This document shows positions 44,991-54,864 of a stretch of 64,000 nucleotides of DNA, one piece after another; position 1 is the stretch's first letter, and each line of letters opens with the position of its first letter. A program made the position numbers and the translations under genes. The stretch comes from an uncultured Exiguobacterium sp. Its GTDB lineage: Bacteria; Bacillota; Bacilli; Exiguobacteriales; Exiguobacteriaceae. The stretch covers positions 124,001 through 188,000 of the forward strand of contig CAJYMC010000009.1 of NCBI GenBank assembly GCA_913775715.1, in the 5' to 3' direction. The notes beneath the pieces were generated by a model, which searched no databases, was not told where the DNA came from, and was given only the letters and a program-made list of their open reading frames with translations.

Positions 44991-47198
44991 TTAGTATAAA
45001 ACTTTGAGTTGATCCAAGTACACCTTACTTTTAATGGTTGTTCCCTTTTTCGTTACATCCGTTTCAACAAAATACAGCGATTCGATTTTAAGAGGTGTTG
45101 GCCACGTCGGATCGAGTGTCGCTTGTACCGTTTTAAATCCTTTCCAATCTACCTTCTTGACGAAATCCACGACATGTCGATTTCCCGCAGTATCTCTCAC
45201 TTCTGAGCGAAGCCAAGGCGCGCGTCCATCTCCGTACACGTCAATCGTCAGTGCACGGGCAGGAGAAGGTATGATCCATGACGCTTTTTTAATGTACATG
45301 GCTCCGTTTTGTTTCGTCCATCCTGAATAATCGTATGTCATTTCGAGCGATTGTTTACCAGAAGTCTTCTGTAAAGAACTGAGACGAACAGCATAACTCG
45401 AAACGTACGGAGACACAGCTTCATAGACACCCTGTTCGAAGGAATCGATAACTTCCTCTTTTTTCATAGCCGAAACGGTGACCGGTAATCGAACGATTTT
45501 CCCGCCAGACGAGACTGTGAGTTCCGTCTTCCCGACTTTTTTTGCTACTACATTCCCCTTCGTGACGGATGCGATGCTACCGTTCGCGACCTGATAATTG
45601 AGTTGAGCAGCAGGAATACCGACACGTCGTCCGTTTAACCATCCTTCTGATGAAATCGCGAGGCGTTGCCCTACTTTTAATAGAATCGGACGACCGCCAT
45701 TCACGGTAAGACCGGTCAAGCGATTCGTGATTGGAATCGATACGGTACGTTTGGCATGGTCAACTTGCATCGTTCCCGTCCATTTTCCTGGAGTCAGCGG
45801 TGCCGTGATTTGTAGTCCTTTGACACCTATCCCCTTCCAAACAATTGATTTCTTCGTTGCATCTACAGGCTGGCCATTCGTATCCGTCAACTTTAGTCCA
45901 AATCCACTTGTTTCACCCACATACAATTCTTTAGGGGCTGTCAACAGAATCGTTGCCGCCTGATTCGATGGAATATAATGCGTCGCTAAGAGAAGACCAT
46001 TCGTAATGGAACGACTTCTTCCGTCTGCCGGTACATTCGCTGTTCGAGGTAAAAACTCCCCGGCGCGTCTGACCATCAGCTCTGTCGACCCTCCTCCATC
46101 GAATGCGAGGGCTGACGTCACACCTAGACGCTTCATTTGTTCGACTGCCTCAAGCATCGTAATACCTTTTGAGTCAGAGCGAGCTTGGTCGACCGTGATG
46201 ATCTGAACCGTTCCATCCGCGGTCGTCCCGATCAGTGTCCGCGCTTTACGAGCAAGCATCAAAAAACGATCATGATTCAAGGCTAAGCTCTCCAAATTAT
46301 ATCCAACACCGTTTTGAATCAACCAGTTATATCCGGAGACAGCCTCTTGGATATCATTTCGAATTTGCAGGTTCGATAACTGAACTAAATTCAATTGTGT
46401 CGAGAGCAGACCATCCGATTTTTCTTCAGCTGCTTTGACGAGAGACAGCAACGCTTCTTTTTGTTTTCCGAGTCCGACCAAGACGACACCTGCGTCCGGT
46501 AACTTAATTTCTTTACGGAATGTCGTATCTACCGATTCAATCGTCCACTGATAGTTCTTGCCAAGAGTGAATGCTGACGTCGTCGGTCCCTTTAAGTAGA
46601 CGATGGCGATCTCTTTTTTCATCGCTTCTGATGGTTCGATCAGCTTCAAGATTTTCGAAGCATGATGCGCAGAACTAAAGATGCCGATTCGATTTGCTAA
46701 ATTTTCATTCCGGTTGACCGAATGAATCGTTACCCGTTTCGTACCGGACGTCACGGATCCAATGATCCCGAATGAACCGATTTCTGGATTTCCTTGTCCA
46801 TTGATCGTGAAAGAGGGAAATTTCGTTGCAGAATCTTTTACGCTATGGCTGACTAATACTTGATTTTGCTGAATCTGAAGACCAATCGGCAGTCCTGATG
46901 CTACTCGGTACATATCTGCATTGATTGCCGTTACGACACGTCCCCCACTCGCTGTCACGCGACTGACTTGAGAAGGCAAGGACTCTGTTGCTAATACACG
47001 ATCTCTTCCTTTCGTTGTCACCCAGTAGTTCCCAGCATCTGGCTGAATCGTTATATGTCGAAATAACTGTGGGGTTCCCGAGAGTGTTTCTGATTTCGTC
47101 GTATAGGTGACACCTTTTGAAATCGTTTCTGCCTGTATGGTACCAACAGATTGAAAAAGACAAAAAGATGTTAATAAAATACAAATTTTCTTGAACAT
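44991..47198 (-). CDS. secreted NAGPA-type phosphodiester glycosidase family protein
   Basis: This 735-residue secreted protein has a signal peptide (to about residue 23), a NAGPA/DUF2233 domain (about 80-400) with NADMYR, AFDGGGSTELMVR and DGRSRSITNG motifs, bacterial Ig-like segments (about 410-580) and a C-terminal carbohydrate-binding-like domain (about 590-735). Bacterial members are linked to exopolysaccharide processing or glycoside phosphodiester cleavage. The substrate is unknown. GGAGGTGGAAC before ATG supports the start. It stands alone. Confidence 0.85.
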   Translation of the reverse strand: MFKKICILLTSFCLFQSVGTIQAETISKGVTYTTKSETLSGTPQLFRHITIQPDAGNYWVTTKGRDRVLATESLPSQVSRVTASGGRVVTAINADMYRVASGLPIGLQIQQNQVLVSHSVKDSATKFPSFTINGQGNPEIGSFGIIGSVTSGTKRVTIHSVNRNENLANRIGIFSSAHHASKILKLIEPSEAMKKEIAIVYLKGPTTSAFTLGKNYQWTIESVDTTFRKEIKLPDAGVVLVGLGKQKEALLSLVKAAEEKSDGLLSTQLNLVQLSNLQIRNDIQEAVSGYNWLIQNGVGYNLESLALNHDRFLMLARKARTLIGTTADGTVQIITVDQARSDSKGITMLEAVEQMKRLGVTSALAFDGGGSTELMVRRAGEFLPRTANVPADGRSRSITNGLLLATHYIPSNQAATILLTAPKELYVGETSGFGLKLTDTNGQPVDATKKSIVWKGIGVKGLQITAPLTPGKWTGTMQVDHAKRTVSIPITNRLTGLTVNGGRPILLKVGQRLAISSEGWLNGRRVGIPAAQLNYQVANGSIASVTKGNVVAKKVGKTELTVSSGGKIVRLPVTVSAMKKEEVIDSFEQGVYEAVSPYVSSYAVRLSSLQKTSGKQSLEMTYDYSGWTKQNGAMYIKKASWIIPSPARALTIDVYGDGRAPWLRSEVRDTAGNRHVVDFVKKVDWKGFKTVQATLDPTWPTPLKIESLYFVETDVTKKGTTIKSKVYLDQLKVLY

Positions 47199-47363
47199 GT
47201 TCCACCTCCGTTATATATTATGCCTTTTTTAGTAAATAAATGACATAATAAATTTAGAAGAGGTTTATTTTTATTCGGAACAGGTATAGAAAACAGTTAA
47301 ACGATTCTTTTATTTTGTAAGAAGAAACACATGAATTCATACATGATGTAGGAGGCACTTTCC

Positions 47364-48170
47364 ATGACTGTATCTTTATTTATCGATGTTGCGTGCAAGA
47401 CAGGGGAATCTCCCGTCTACGACGCGAAAACGAAACGTTTCTACTTTGTCGATATTCCGAATCAATTGCTTTTTTCATATGATCTCGTCACTGAAGCACT
47501 TAAACCGTATACGTTACCAAGTGCCATCACATCGATTGCCTTGACGGATGCGCCAGATTTATTACGTGTAACGTCAGCACACGGCTTCGGTACATTTGAT
47601 CTCAAGGAAGGACATCTGTCTCTTGAGCATCAATTGTCCCTACCAGATTCTGACCGTATGAATGACGGAAAGCTCGATCCGACCGGACAATATGTCGCCG
47701 GTAGCATTAATGAAGAAGACGGTAAGACGGCTGGACTGTTCCGTCTACGTCATGACGGTTCCATTGATGTCTTACATGAAGACTTGACGAACTCTAACGG
47801 GCTCGTCTGGTCAGAAGATGGCAAGACGCTCTATCATATCGATACACCGACGAAAAAAGTCTATGCCTTCGATTATGATCCGGACGCGCCACTTTCGAAT
47901 AAACGCGTCGCCGTTGATCTCGAAGAAGAAGAAGGATTCCCGGATGGTATGACGCAGGATGCTGAAGGTCATGCTTGGATCGCGCATTACGCCGGATCAT
48001 GCATCACACGCTGGAATCTCTCGACAGGCGAAAAACTAGCACATGTCGATTTTCCCGTCTCGAATCCGACCTGTCCGATTTTGTATGAAGATCGGTTACT
48101 CGTCACGACAGCTGCTGATGGGGATGAGACACCACACGCCGGCGCTGTCTTCGTCGTCACATTTGAATGA
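47364..48170 (+). CDS. SMP-30/gluconolactonase-like protein
   Basis: This 268-residue six-bladed beta-propeller has the family motifs GESPVYD, RMNDGKLDPTGQY, NSNGLVWSEDGKTLYHIDT and FPDGMTQDAEGHAWIA, which carry the Glu, Asn and Asp metal ligands. It probably hydrolyses a sugar lactone. TAGGAGGCACTTTCC precedes the ATG. No sugar-pathway gene adjoins it. Confidence 0.9.
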   Translation: MTVSLFIDVACKTGESPVYDAKTKRFYFVDIPNQLLFSYDLVTEALKPYTLPSAITSIALTDAPDLLRVTSAHGFGTFDLKEGHLSLEHQLSLPDSDRMNDGKLDPTGQYVAGSINEEDGKTAGLFRLRHDGSIDVLHEDLTNSNGLVWSEDGKTLYHIDTPTKKVYAFDYDPDAPLSNKRVAVDLEEEEGFPDGMTQDAEGHAWIAHYAGSCITRWNLSTGEKLAHVDFPVSNPTCPILYEDRLLVTTAADGDETPHAGAVFVVTFE

Positions 48171-48296
48171 TTAGCAAAGGAGGGATCATCTTTTTAGAGG
48201 TGATGCCTCCTTTTCCACACAATTCGTCTAGACGCATCTAAAAAAACAGACGATACTAAAGAAGAAGACTATTCATTTTTTGAAGGAGTGAAGCCG

Positions 48297-49025
48297 ATGC
48301 GTGTCACGATCATCGAACGTTTACATCAACTGCAGACGACCCCATCCTTTTTCCCGGTCAATTGCTACCTGTTTGAAGAAGCAGACAGTTTAACATTGAT
48401 TGATGCCGGACTCGGAATCAACGCAAAGGCGCTTTATCACTACATCCGTAAACAAGAAAAACCGCTCGGTGCGATCATCCTGACACACGCTCATGCCGAT
48501 CATGTCGGATCACTCGACTTCCTTGCGAATGCCTTTCCTCTTGCCCAAGTCTGCATCAGTTACCGTGATGCTGCATTGCTCAGCGGGGATGAGACGCTAC
48601 GCGAAGGCGAAACGACACCTTTAAAAGGCGGTATTCCGAAAAACATCAAAACACGTCCGGATCGATTGCTCGAAAGTGGTCAACAAGTCGGTAGTCTCAG
48701 CGTTATCGCCTCACCTGGACATACGCCCGGTTCGATTTCGCTTTGGCATGAAGGGAGCCGGACGTTGATTGCCGGAGATGCTTTTCAGACACAAGGAGGG
48801 CTCGCCGTCTCCGGTGACGTCCGATGGCAATTCCCGTTCCCGGCACTTGCGACATGGGATCCGGATGTTGCCCTTCGCTCCGCTGATCAATTGACGGAAC
48901 TGTCTCCGGATATCCTTGCCGTCGGACATGGTCCGCTTATCCTTGGACCGAGTTACGAGATGCGCCAAGCCGTCGATCGATTCGCGCAAGTCTTACAAAC
49001 GAAAAAATTATCACCTTTCAAGTAA
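48297..49025 (+). CDS. MBL-fold metallo-hydrolase
   Basis: This 242-residue protein has the metallo-beta-lactamase zinc motif THAHADHVGS (near residue 64) and the later ligands in SPGHTPGS, GDAF and VGHGP. The substrate is unknown; the size fits the glyoxalase II-like or lactonase-like groups. A GTG three codons upstream overlaps AAGGAG, so the ATG at 48297 is preferred. A bidirectional terminator follows. Confidence 0.9.
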   Translation: MRVTIIERLHQLQTTPSFFPVNCYLFEEADSLTLIDAGLGINAKALYHYIRKQEKPLGAIILTHAHADHVGSLDFLANAFPLAQVCISYRDAALLSGDETLREGETTPLKGGIPKNIKTRPDRLLESGQQVGSLSVIASPGHTPGSISLWHEGSRTLIAGDAFQTQGGLAVSGDVRWQFPFPALATWDPDVALRSADQLTELSPDILAVGHGPLILGPSYEMRQAVDRFAQVLQTKKLSPFK

Positions 49026-49038
49026 CCTATCCACACGA

Positions 49039-49086
49039 AAACATCCACGGACGTATTTTCCGACACGTCCGTGGATGTTTTTTCCT
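49039..49086. terminator. bidirectional terminator between convergent genes
   Basis: A perfect 17-bp stem (49039-49055 with 49066-49082) is followed by a T run. It lies between the hydrolase gene and the minus-strand alpha-glucosidase gene. Confidence 0.92.
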
Positions 49087-50706
49087 TCAAACCGCTCCAT
49101 TCTGTTCTGTAACACCATAACGATAAACACGTGCTTCATAGGGACGTAATTCATCCGGGGTATCCCGGTAGTTCGATACGAGTAACTTTTCCTTCGGTAA
49201 GATAAAGGCGGTCTGCATCGGTTCGTCGTATACGTTGAGGACGATCCGCCAGACTTCTCCTTCTAGTTCCCGTTCATAAATATAGAGATACGGATCATGC
49301 AGTGCCAGGTCTCGGTACGTACCGTAGACCATGATTGGATGATCCTTGCGCATCTGAATCAACGTCCGGTAAAAAGCAAGTACGGACGATGGATCTGCTT
49401 CTGCTTGCGCGACATTGATGTCCGTATAATTCGGATTGACGGCTAACCACGGTTTTCCACTCGTAAAGCCTGCCGCATGCGTATCGTCCCATTGCATCGG
49501 CGTGCGGGAGTTATCACGGGCGAGTAACTGCATTGACGAGAGTACGACCTCCGGGTCCTCGCCACCAGCGACGCGCTCTTCGTATCGATTTCGAAAGGCG
49601 ACATCTTGATAGAGCGATGGATCTGAGAAACGAATCCCCGTCATCCCGATCTCTTCTCCTTGATACACGTAAGGAATGCCCGGTAACGTATGCAACATCA
49701 AACCGAGTAGTTTCGCGCTCTCGACGCGGTATCGTTCACTGCCGAAGCGCGTCACTTGCCGTGTATGATCATGGTTGTTGAGAAACTGTGAATTGACACC
49801 TAATGGGTATAAGACATCATACCAGCGTTTTTGAATCTCCTTGAATCGTAAGAGATCCATCGCCTCCATATCGTCCGCGATCTCGAAATGAAACAGCGTC
49901 CGAAGTTCGTTCCGTTCTTCACTGACATATAACAGCCCGTCTTCTGGACCGACGAACGGAATCTCACCGACTGTGAACAAGTCCTTCTCGGCAAGGACGT
50001 TCGCATGCATCTCCTGCAGGAAGTCATGTACGCCGGGCTGATTCCCGAGATACGATAAATCAAACGGATTGACGACATCCTCAAGCGTCCGTTTTTTAAT
50101 CAAATTGATGACATCCATCCGGAAGCCGTCAATCCCTTGAGCAATCCACCAGTTCATCATATCGTAGATCGCTTGCCTCACAGCTGGGTGCTCCCAGTTC
50201 AAGTCCGGTTGTTCTTTCGCAAAAGAATGGAAATAATACTGCCCGCGTTCTTCACTCCACGTCCACGGGCTTGATGCAAAGTACGAGCGCCAATTGTTCG
50301 GTGGCGTCCCTTTCGTGCCGTCTTTCCAGATGTACCAATCATCCTTGTCATTAATCCGGTCCCGCGACTGGCGGAACCAGTCATGCTGGTCACTCGTGTG
50401 ATTGACGACTAAATCAAGTATGATTTTCAATCCACGGGCGTGAGCCGCCGTAATCAATTCCTGTAAATCCCCCATCGTCCCGGCCTTATCCATGATCGTG
50501 TAATAATCGGCAATATCATAGCCGTTATCAACGTCCGGGGAACGATAACACGGATTCAACCAGACAACATCGACACCAAGCGAAGCGATATAATCAAGTT
50601 TTTCGATGACACCTCGCAAATCACCGATTCCGTCCCCATTCGAATCCTTAAAACTACGCCAGTAAACTTGATAGACGACTGCCTCTTTCCAGCTAGCTCG
50701 CTTCAT
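49087..50706 (-). CDS. GH13 alpha-glucosidase (oligo-1,6-glucosidase type)
   Basis: This 539-residue cytoplasmic enzyme has the four GH13 regions: DLVVNHTSD, GFRMDVINL (nucleophile Asp), TVGEIPF (acid/base Glu) and FLNNHDHTR. It lacks a signal peptide and resembles the oligo-1,6-glucosidases and trehalose-6-phosphate hydrolases of subfamilies 29 and 31. The exact substrate cannot be read with confidence. GAGGAGTGAGGAG precedes the ATG. No sugar transporter adjoins it. Confidence 0.92.
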   Translation of the reverse strand: MKRASWKEAVVYQVYWRSFKDSNGDGIGDLRGVIEKLDYIASLGVDVVWLNPCYRSPDVDNGYDIADYYTIMDKAGTMGDLQELITAAHARGLKIILDLVVNHTSDQHDWFRQSRDRINDKDDWYIWKDGTKGTPPNNWRSYFASSPWTWSEERGQYYFHSFAKEQPDLNWEHPAVRQAIYDMMNWWIAQGIDGFRMDVINLIKKRTLEDVVNPFDLSYLGNQPGVHDFLQEMHANVLAEKDLFTVGEIPFVGPEDGLLYVSEERNELRTLFHFEIADDMEAMDLLRFKEIQKRWYDVLYPLGVNSQFLNNHDHTRQVTRFGSERYRVESAKLLGLMLHTLPGIPYVYQGEEIGMTGIRFSDPSLYQDVAFRNRYEERVAGGEDPEVVLSSMQLLARDNSRTPMQWDDTHAAGFTSGKPWLAVNPNYTDINVAQAEADPSSVLAFYRTLIQMRKDHPIMVYGTYRDLALHDPYLYIYERELEGEVWRIVLNVYDEPMQTAFILPKEKLLVSNYRDTPDELRPYEARVYRYGVTEQNGAV

Positions 50707-50855
50707 CTCCTCACTCCTCTCCCTAACTCTTTATTCCCGCTCCACTTGTCTGTACCTGTTAATTCAATAATTTTTTTGAATTTCGAAAAAGTTCTTTTCT
50801 TTTGACTGAATATTCGTTATCCTTGACGACAATACCACGAAGGAGGCATTCACCC

Positions 50856-52043
50856 ATGAAACATTTCGCTCCATCCATCGCTATCGATCGGCTTCCTGCT
50901 CCCGTCTTCGCTGAGCTTGCGAACCGGATTGGTGCTGTAAAAGCAGCCGGACACGATGTCATCACACTGGGTCAAGGAACACCCGACCAGACGACACCTG
51001 TACATATTCTCGACGCCTTAAAACAGGCGATCGATGAGCCAACAAACCTTCAATATCCACCGTTTCGTGGACATGATTTTCTAAAACAAGCCGTCGCAAG
51101 CTTTTATGCGAACGAATTCGGCGTCACGATCGATCCGGCAACGGAAGTCGCGATTCTTCTCGGTAGTAAAGCCGGAATCGTCGCCTTACCGCAAACAATC
51201 GTCAACCCTGGAGAAGGTGTCATCGTCCCGGATCCAGGATATCCGGATTACCTGTCTGGTGCTGCACTTGCTGGCGCTTATCCGATTACGCTTCCGTTGC
51301 TTGAGAAAAATAACTTCTTACCGGATTACGACTTACTTGATACGACGGACGTCGAGCGTGCCCGGATGTTGTTTCTCAACTACCCGAGTAATCCGACGGG
51401 AGCGACCGCGACAGCAGAAGCCTTCGAACAGACGGTCGCTTTCGCCGATGCCCATGATATTTGCGTCGTCCATGACTTAGCCTACGGTGGCATCAGTTTC
51501 GATGGTCCGACGCGAAGCTTTCTGCAGACGGAAGGGGCAAAAGACGTCGGAATCGAGCTATTCTCACTCTCGAAACGCTTCAATATGTCCGGCTTCCGGA
51601 TCGCCTTTGCAATTGGAAATCCGTCTGTCATCTCAAGCATCGAGACGTACCAAGAACATCTCTACGTCAGTGCCTTCACACCGATTCAACATGCGGCGAC
51701 CGTCGCTCTGACGAGTGATCAGACATGTGTTCATGAGTTAAGTAGCTTATATGAAACACGACGCGATGCGTTGTTCGCAAAACTCGATGCGATCGGCTGG
51801 AGTGGACCACGTCCAGGCGGTTCCTTCTTCGTCTGGCTCCCAGTTCCGGAAGGTTACACGTCTCAAAGCTTCACCGATCATCTACTTGACGAAGCACACG
51901 TCGCCGTGACCCCGGGATCCTTCTTCGGTGAATACGGTGAAGGCTACGTCCGGATCAGCTTGATTGCTGACGTCGAACGTCTAGAAGAGGCCGTCGACCG
52001 AATCGGAACACTCAGTCTGTTCCGGACACCCGTTGCGGAATAA
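50856..52043 (+). CDS. mtnE: class I aminotransferase, MtnE-like
   Basis: This 395-residue PLP enzyme has VITLGQGTPDQTTP at the N-terminus, FLNYPSNPTGA and the PLP-lysine motif SLSKRFNMSGFRIAF. It resembles B. subtilis MtnE, which converts ketomethylthiobutyrate to methionine in the salvage pathway. The methionine context downstream (S-box, metNIQ) agrees, but related enzymes act on other amino acids. The open frame extends 18 codons upstream; AAGGAGG before the ATG at 50856 decides the start. Confidence 0.75.
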   Translation: MKHFAPSIAIDRLPAPVFAELANRIGAVKAAGHDVITLGQGTPDQTTPVHILDALKQAIDEPTNLQYPPFRGHDFLKQAVASFYANEFGVTIDPATEVAILLGSKAGIVALPQTIVNPGEGVIVPDPGYPDYLSGAALAGAYPITLPLLEKNNFLPDYDLLDTTDVERARMLFLNYPSNPTGATATAEAFEQTVAFADAHDICVVHDLAYGGISFDGPTRSFLQTEGAKDVGIELFSLSKRFNMSGFRIAFAIGNPSVISSIETYQEHLYVSAFTPIQHAATVALTSDQTCVHELSSLYETRRDALFAKLDAIGWSGPRPGGSFFVWLPVPEGYTSQSFTDHLLDEAHVAVTPGSFFGEYGEGYVRISLIADVERLEEAVDRIGTLSLFRTPVAE

Positions 52044-52106
52044 TTCTGAAAAAACATTTGACAGATGGGAATCATTTCCGTTAAAGTAAGTCCCAACAGT
52101 ATAACT

Positions 52107-52210
52107 ACTTATCGAGAGCGACCGAGGGATTAGGCCCAACGACGTCCGGCAACCACCTATTAGGAACGGTGCCACATCCTACAGAATGATTTTCATTCTG
52201 AGAGATAAGT
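52107..52210 (+). ncRNA. SAM-I (S-box) riboswitch
   Basis: The leader contains the S-box core: CTTATCGAGAGCGACCGAGG, then TAGGCCCAACGACGTC with CGGCAACC, GGTGCCACATCCTACAGAA and a closing GAGAGATAAG that pairs with the first arm. It should bind S-adenosylmethionine and turn off the methionine transporter operon when SAM is plentiful. Confidence 0.95.
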
Positions 52211-52229
52211 TACGAAATCTTACACTTTC

Positions 52230-52277
52230 GTCGCTTTTTTCTGGTTGCTCTGCTACTAGGAAAAAGCGACTTTTTTT
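52230..52277 (+). terminator. S-box expression-platform terminator
   Basis: A stem of 10 bp (52231-52240 with 52261-52270, GTCGC/GCGAC plus A-T pairs) with a 20-nt loop is followed by seven T, 20 bases after the aptamer and 18 before the metN start. It should form when SAM is bound. Confidence 0.85.
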
Positions 52278-52295
52278 GTATGAGGAGATGAGCGG

Positions 52296-53309
52296 ATGAT
52301 TGAATTCAAACACATTACAAAACGGTTCGTCCGAGACCGGACCCCGATTTTTGCATTACGGGATGTCGATTTAACGATCCAAAAAGGAGAAATCTTCGGG
52401 ATCATCGGTGAGTCCGGTGCCGGTAAAAGTACATTGCTTCGTCTCATCAACGGGCTTGAGCATCCGACACAAGGAACCGTCAAGGTCGACGGTGTCTCGC
52501 TCGGCGGGATGCCAAAATCGGAACTACGTCAACTTCGCTTGCGGACAGGAATGATCTTTCAGCATTTTCAACTGATCCAATCGCGCAACGTCGCGGATAA
52601 TATCGCTTTTGCGCTCAAGGCGGCTGGTGTCAAACGCGCAGATTTTCCGGAGCGAATTCGCGAACTCGTCTCACTCGTCGGCCTTGAAGGATTTGAGACG
52701 AACTTCCCGAGCCAATTAAGCGGTGGTCAGAAACAGCGCGTCGGGATTGCCCGGGCACTCGCGAATGATCCGACCGTCCTGTTATGTGACGAAGCAACCT
52801 CTGCCCTTGACCCGGTCACGACGCTTCAGATTCTTGATTTGTTGAAGGATTTAAATGAACGACTCGGATTGACGATTGTCCTCATCACGCATGAGATCGA
52901 TGTCGTCAAACAGATTTGTCATCGTGTCGCCGTCATGTCACAAGGGGAAGTCGTCGAAGTCGCCTCTACATATGACTTGTTCAGCCAAGCCAAACATCCG
53001 GTCACACAACATTATGTCGACACGGCGTTACAAATCGAGCTACCGGAACGCATCTTACAAGCGACACCGGGAAAAATCATTCGCTTGCAGTTCACAGGCG
53101 AAAAGACCGGCGAGAGTACGTTATCGGAAGCGATTCGCCGTTACGATATCTCGGTCAGCATCTTGCACGGAAAGGTCGATTATATTCAAGACGTTGCTTT
53201 CGGTGTCCTGATCGTCAGCTTGACGGGGTCCTCCGATCAAATCGCACCTGCCCTCGACTGGCTCGCGACGGAACTTCACGCACTTGAGGTGATTCAGGAT
53301 GTGGCTTGA
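52296..53309 (+). CDS. metN: methionine ABC transporter ATP-binding protein
   Basis: This 337-residue ATPase has Walker A (GESGAGKST), signature (LSGGQKQR), Walker B (VLLCDEATSALD), H-loop (LITHE) and a C-terminal NIL domain (about 265-335) that binds methionine and mediates trans-inhibition. It is the first gene of the S-box-controlled metNIQ operon. Its end overlaps metI by 11 bases. Confidence 0.95.
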   Translation: MIEFKHITKRFVRDRTPIFALRDVDLTIQKGEIFGIIGESGAGKSTLLRLINGLEHPTQGTVKVDGVSLGGMPKSELRQLRLRTGMIFQHFQLIQSRNVADNIAFALKAAGVKRADFPERIRELVSLVGLEGFETNFPSQLSGGQKQRVGIARALANDPTVLLCDEATSALDPVTTLQILDLLKDLNERLGLTIVLITHEIDVVKQICHRVAVMSQGEVVEVASTYDLFSQAKHPVTQHYVDTALQIELPERILQATPGKIIRLQFTGEKTGESTLSEAIRRYDISVSILHGKVDYIQDVAFGVLIVSLTGSSDQIAPALDWLATELHALEVIQDVA

Positions 53310-53964
53310 TCGTATTCAAACGATGTTACCCGAGTTGTTGAAGGCACTCGGTGAGACGGCATGGATGGTCGGCATTTCGCTTGCTTTCGCATTAGTCGTC
53401 GGGATTCCGCTCGGGATTCTCTTGTTCGTCACCGATCGTGGATTATTTTTTCAAAATCTTGCCGTCCGCCGTGTTCTTGACTTCGTCGTCAACATCGTCC
53501 GGTCCTTACCGTTCATCATCTTGCTTGTTGCCCTTATTCCATTAACGAAGTTCTTACTCGATAATACGATTGGTCCGACGGCTGCATCCGTCAGCCTCAG
53601 TGTCGCAGCGATTCCGTTTCTTGCACGACTCGTCGAGACGTCACTACGTGAAATTCCGCCCGGTTTGATTGAAGCAGCGGAAGCCTGCGGGGCGAAACCC
53701 TTGCGGATCATCGTCAGCGTCCTTTTACCGGAAGCACTTCCCGGCATCATTCAAGGCATCACGCTAACGACGATCAGTCTGATTGGCTTCTCGGCAATGG
53801 CTGGGATCGTCGGCGGCGGTGGTGTCGGTGACCTCGCGATCCGTTTCGGCTACTATCGCTATGATAATTTCATCATGATCGTGACAATCGTCGTCCTCAT
53901 CGTCATCGTCCAAAGCATTCAAGCACTTGGGAATCAACTGGCGCGAAAAACAGATAAACGCTAA
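53299..53964 (+). CDS. metI: methionine ABC transporter permease
   Basis: This 221-residue permease has five helices and the ATPase-contact motif EAAEACGAKPLRIIVSVLLPEALPGI. It starts at the ATG at 53299 inside the end of metN, so the two are translationally coupled. Confidence 0.95.
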   Translation: MWLDRIQTMLPELLKALGETAWMVGISLAFALVVGIPLGILLFVTDRGLFFQNLAVRRVLDFVVNIVRSLPFIILLVALIPLTKFLLDNTIGPTAASVSLSVAAIPFLARLVETSLREIPPGLIEAAEACGAKPLRIIVSVLLPEALPGIIQGITLTTISLIGFSAMAGIVGGGGVGDLAIRFGYYRYDNFIMIVTIVVLIVIVQSIQALGNQLARKTDKR

Positions 53965-53991
53965 TCATACATACAAAGGGAGAGTAGAATT

Positions 53992-54807
53992 ATGAAAAAA
54001 CGATATGCCTTTTTAGCAACAGCCTTACTCGGTGCAGGAGTCCTCGCAGGATGCGGAGATAGCAGCGCTGATGAAAAAGACAAGACGATTAAGATCGGTG
54101 CGACAAGCGGTCCGTATAGCGATATGGTCAAACAAGCGATTCAACCACAACTCGAAAAGAAAGGCTATAAAGTCGAAATCGTCGAATTCAGCGATTACAT
54201 CCAACCGAACATCGCCCTCGGTAGCGGAAACATCGACGCCAACTTGTTCCAACACTCGATCTATCTCAAGACGTTCTCTAAAGAAAAGAACCTCGACTTA
54301 AAAGGACTCATCACGGTTCCGACAGCACCGATGGGACTATACAGCAAGACAGCGAAGACGCTTGACGACGTCAAGACAGGTGCTGAAGTTGCAACGCCGA
54401 ATGATCCGACGAACCAAGCACGGGCACTGAACTTGCTTGCGGAACAAGGGTGGATTGAACTCAAGCCGGACGCTGATCCACTGACCGTTTCAGAAAAAGA
54501 TATCGTCAAGAATCCGAAGAAACTCGTCATCAAACCACTCGAAGCGGCTCAACTGCCACGCGCCGTCGAAAGTGTCGATATCTCAGCCGTTCCAGGAAAC
54601 TTCGCACTTGCTGCGAAATTCGACTTACTCGATGCGTTAGCGCTTGAGACGATGGACGAACAATACCGTAACCTCGTCGCTGTCCAAACGAAAGATGCGG
54701 ACAAGCAAGTCGCAAAAGACTTAAAAGCAGCCGTCGAATCGGACGCTTTCAATACAGTCATCGAAAAATCATTCAAAGGCTTCAGCAAGCCTGAATGGGC
54801 AAACTGA
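53992..54807 (+). CDS. metQ: methionine ABC transporter substrate-binding lipoprotein
   Basis: This 271-residue NlpA-family lipoprotein has a signal peptide with lipobox LAGC (Cys at about residue 21), and TIKIGATSGPYSDM and SGNIDANLFQHSIYL as family motifs. It binds methionine outside the membrane. AAGGGAGAGTAGAATT precedes the ATG; it is the last gene of the operon. Confidence 0.95.
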   Translation: MKKRYAFLATALLGAGVLAGCGDSSADEKDKTIKIGATSGPYSDMVKQAIQPQLEKKGYKVEIVEFSDYIQPNIALGSGNIDANLFQHSIYLKTFSKEKNLDLKGLITVPTAPMGLYSKTAKTLDDVKTGAEVATPNDPTNQARALNLLAEQGWIELKPDADPLTVSEKDIVKNPKKLVIKPLEAAQLPRAVESVDISAVPGNFALAAKFDLLDALALETMDEQYRNLVAVQTKDADKQVAKDLKAAVESDAFNTVIEKSFKGFSKPEWAN

Positions 54808-54810
54808 TAA

Positions 54811-54861
54811 AAAATGACCGGAATTCAAGGAGAGATACTCTCTTTGAATTCCGGTCATTTT
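54811..54861. terminator. bidirectional terminator after metQ
   Basis: A stem of about 22 bp (arms 54811-54834 and 54839-54860) with A and T runs. It lies between metQ and the convergent acetyltransferase gene. Confidence 0.92.
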
Positions 54862-54864
54862 GTG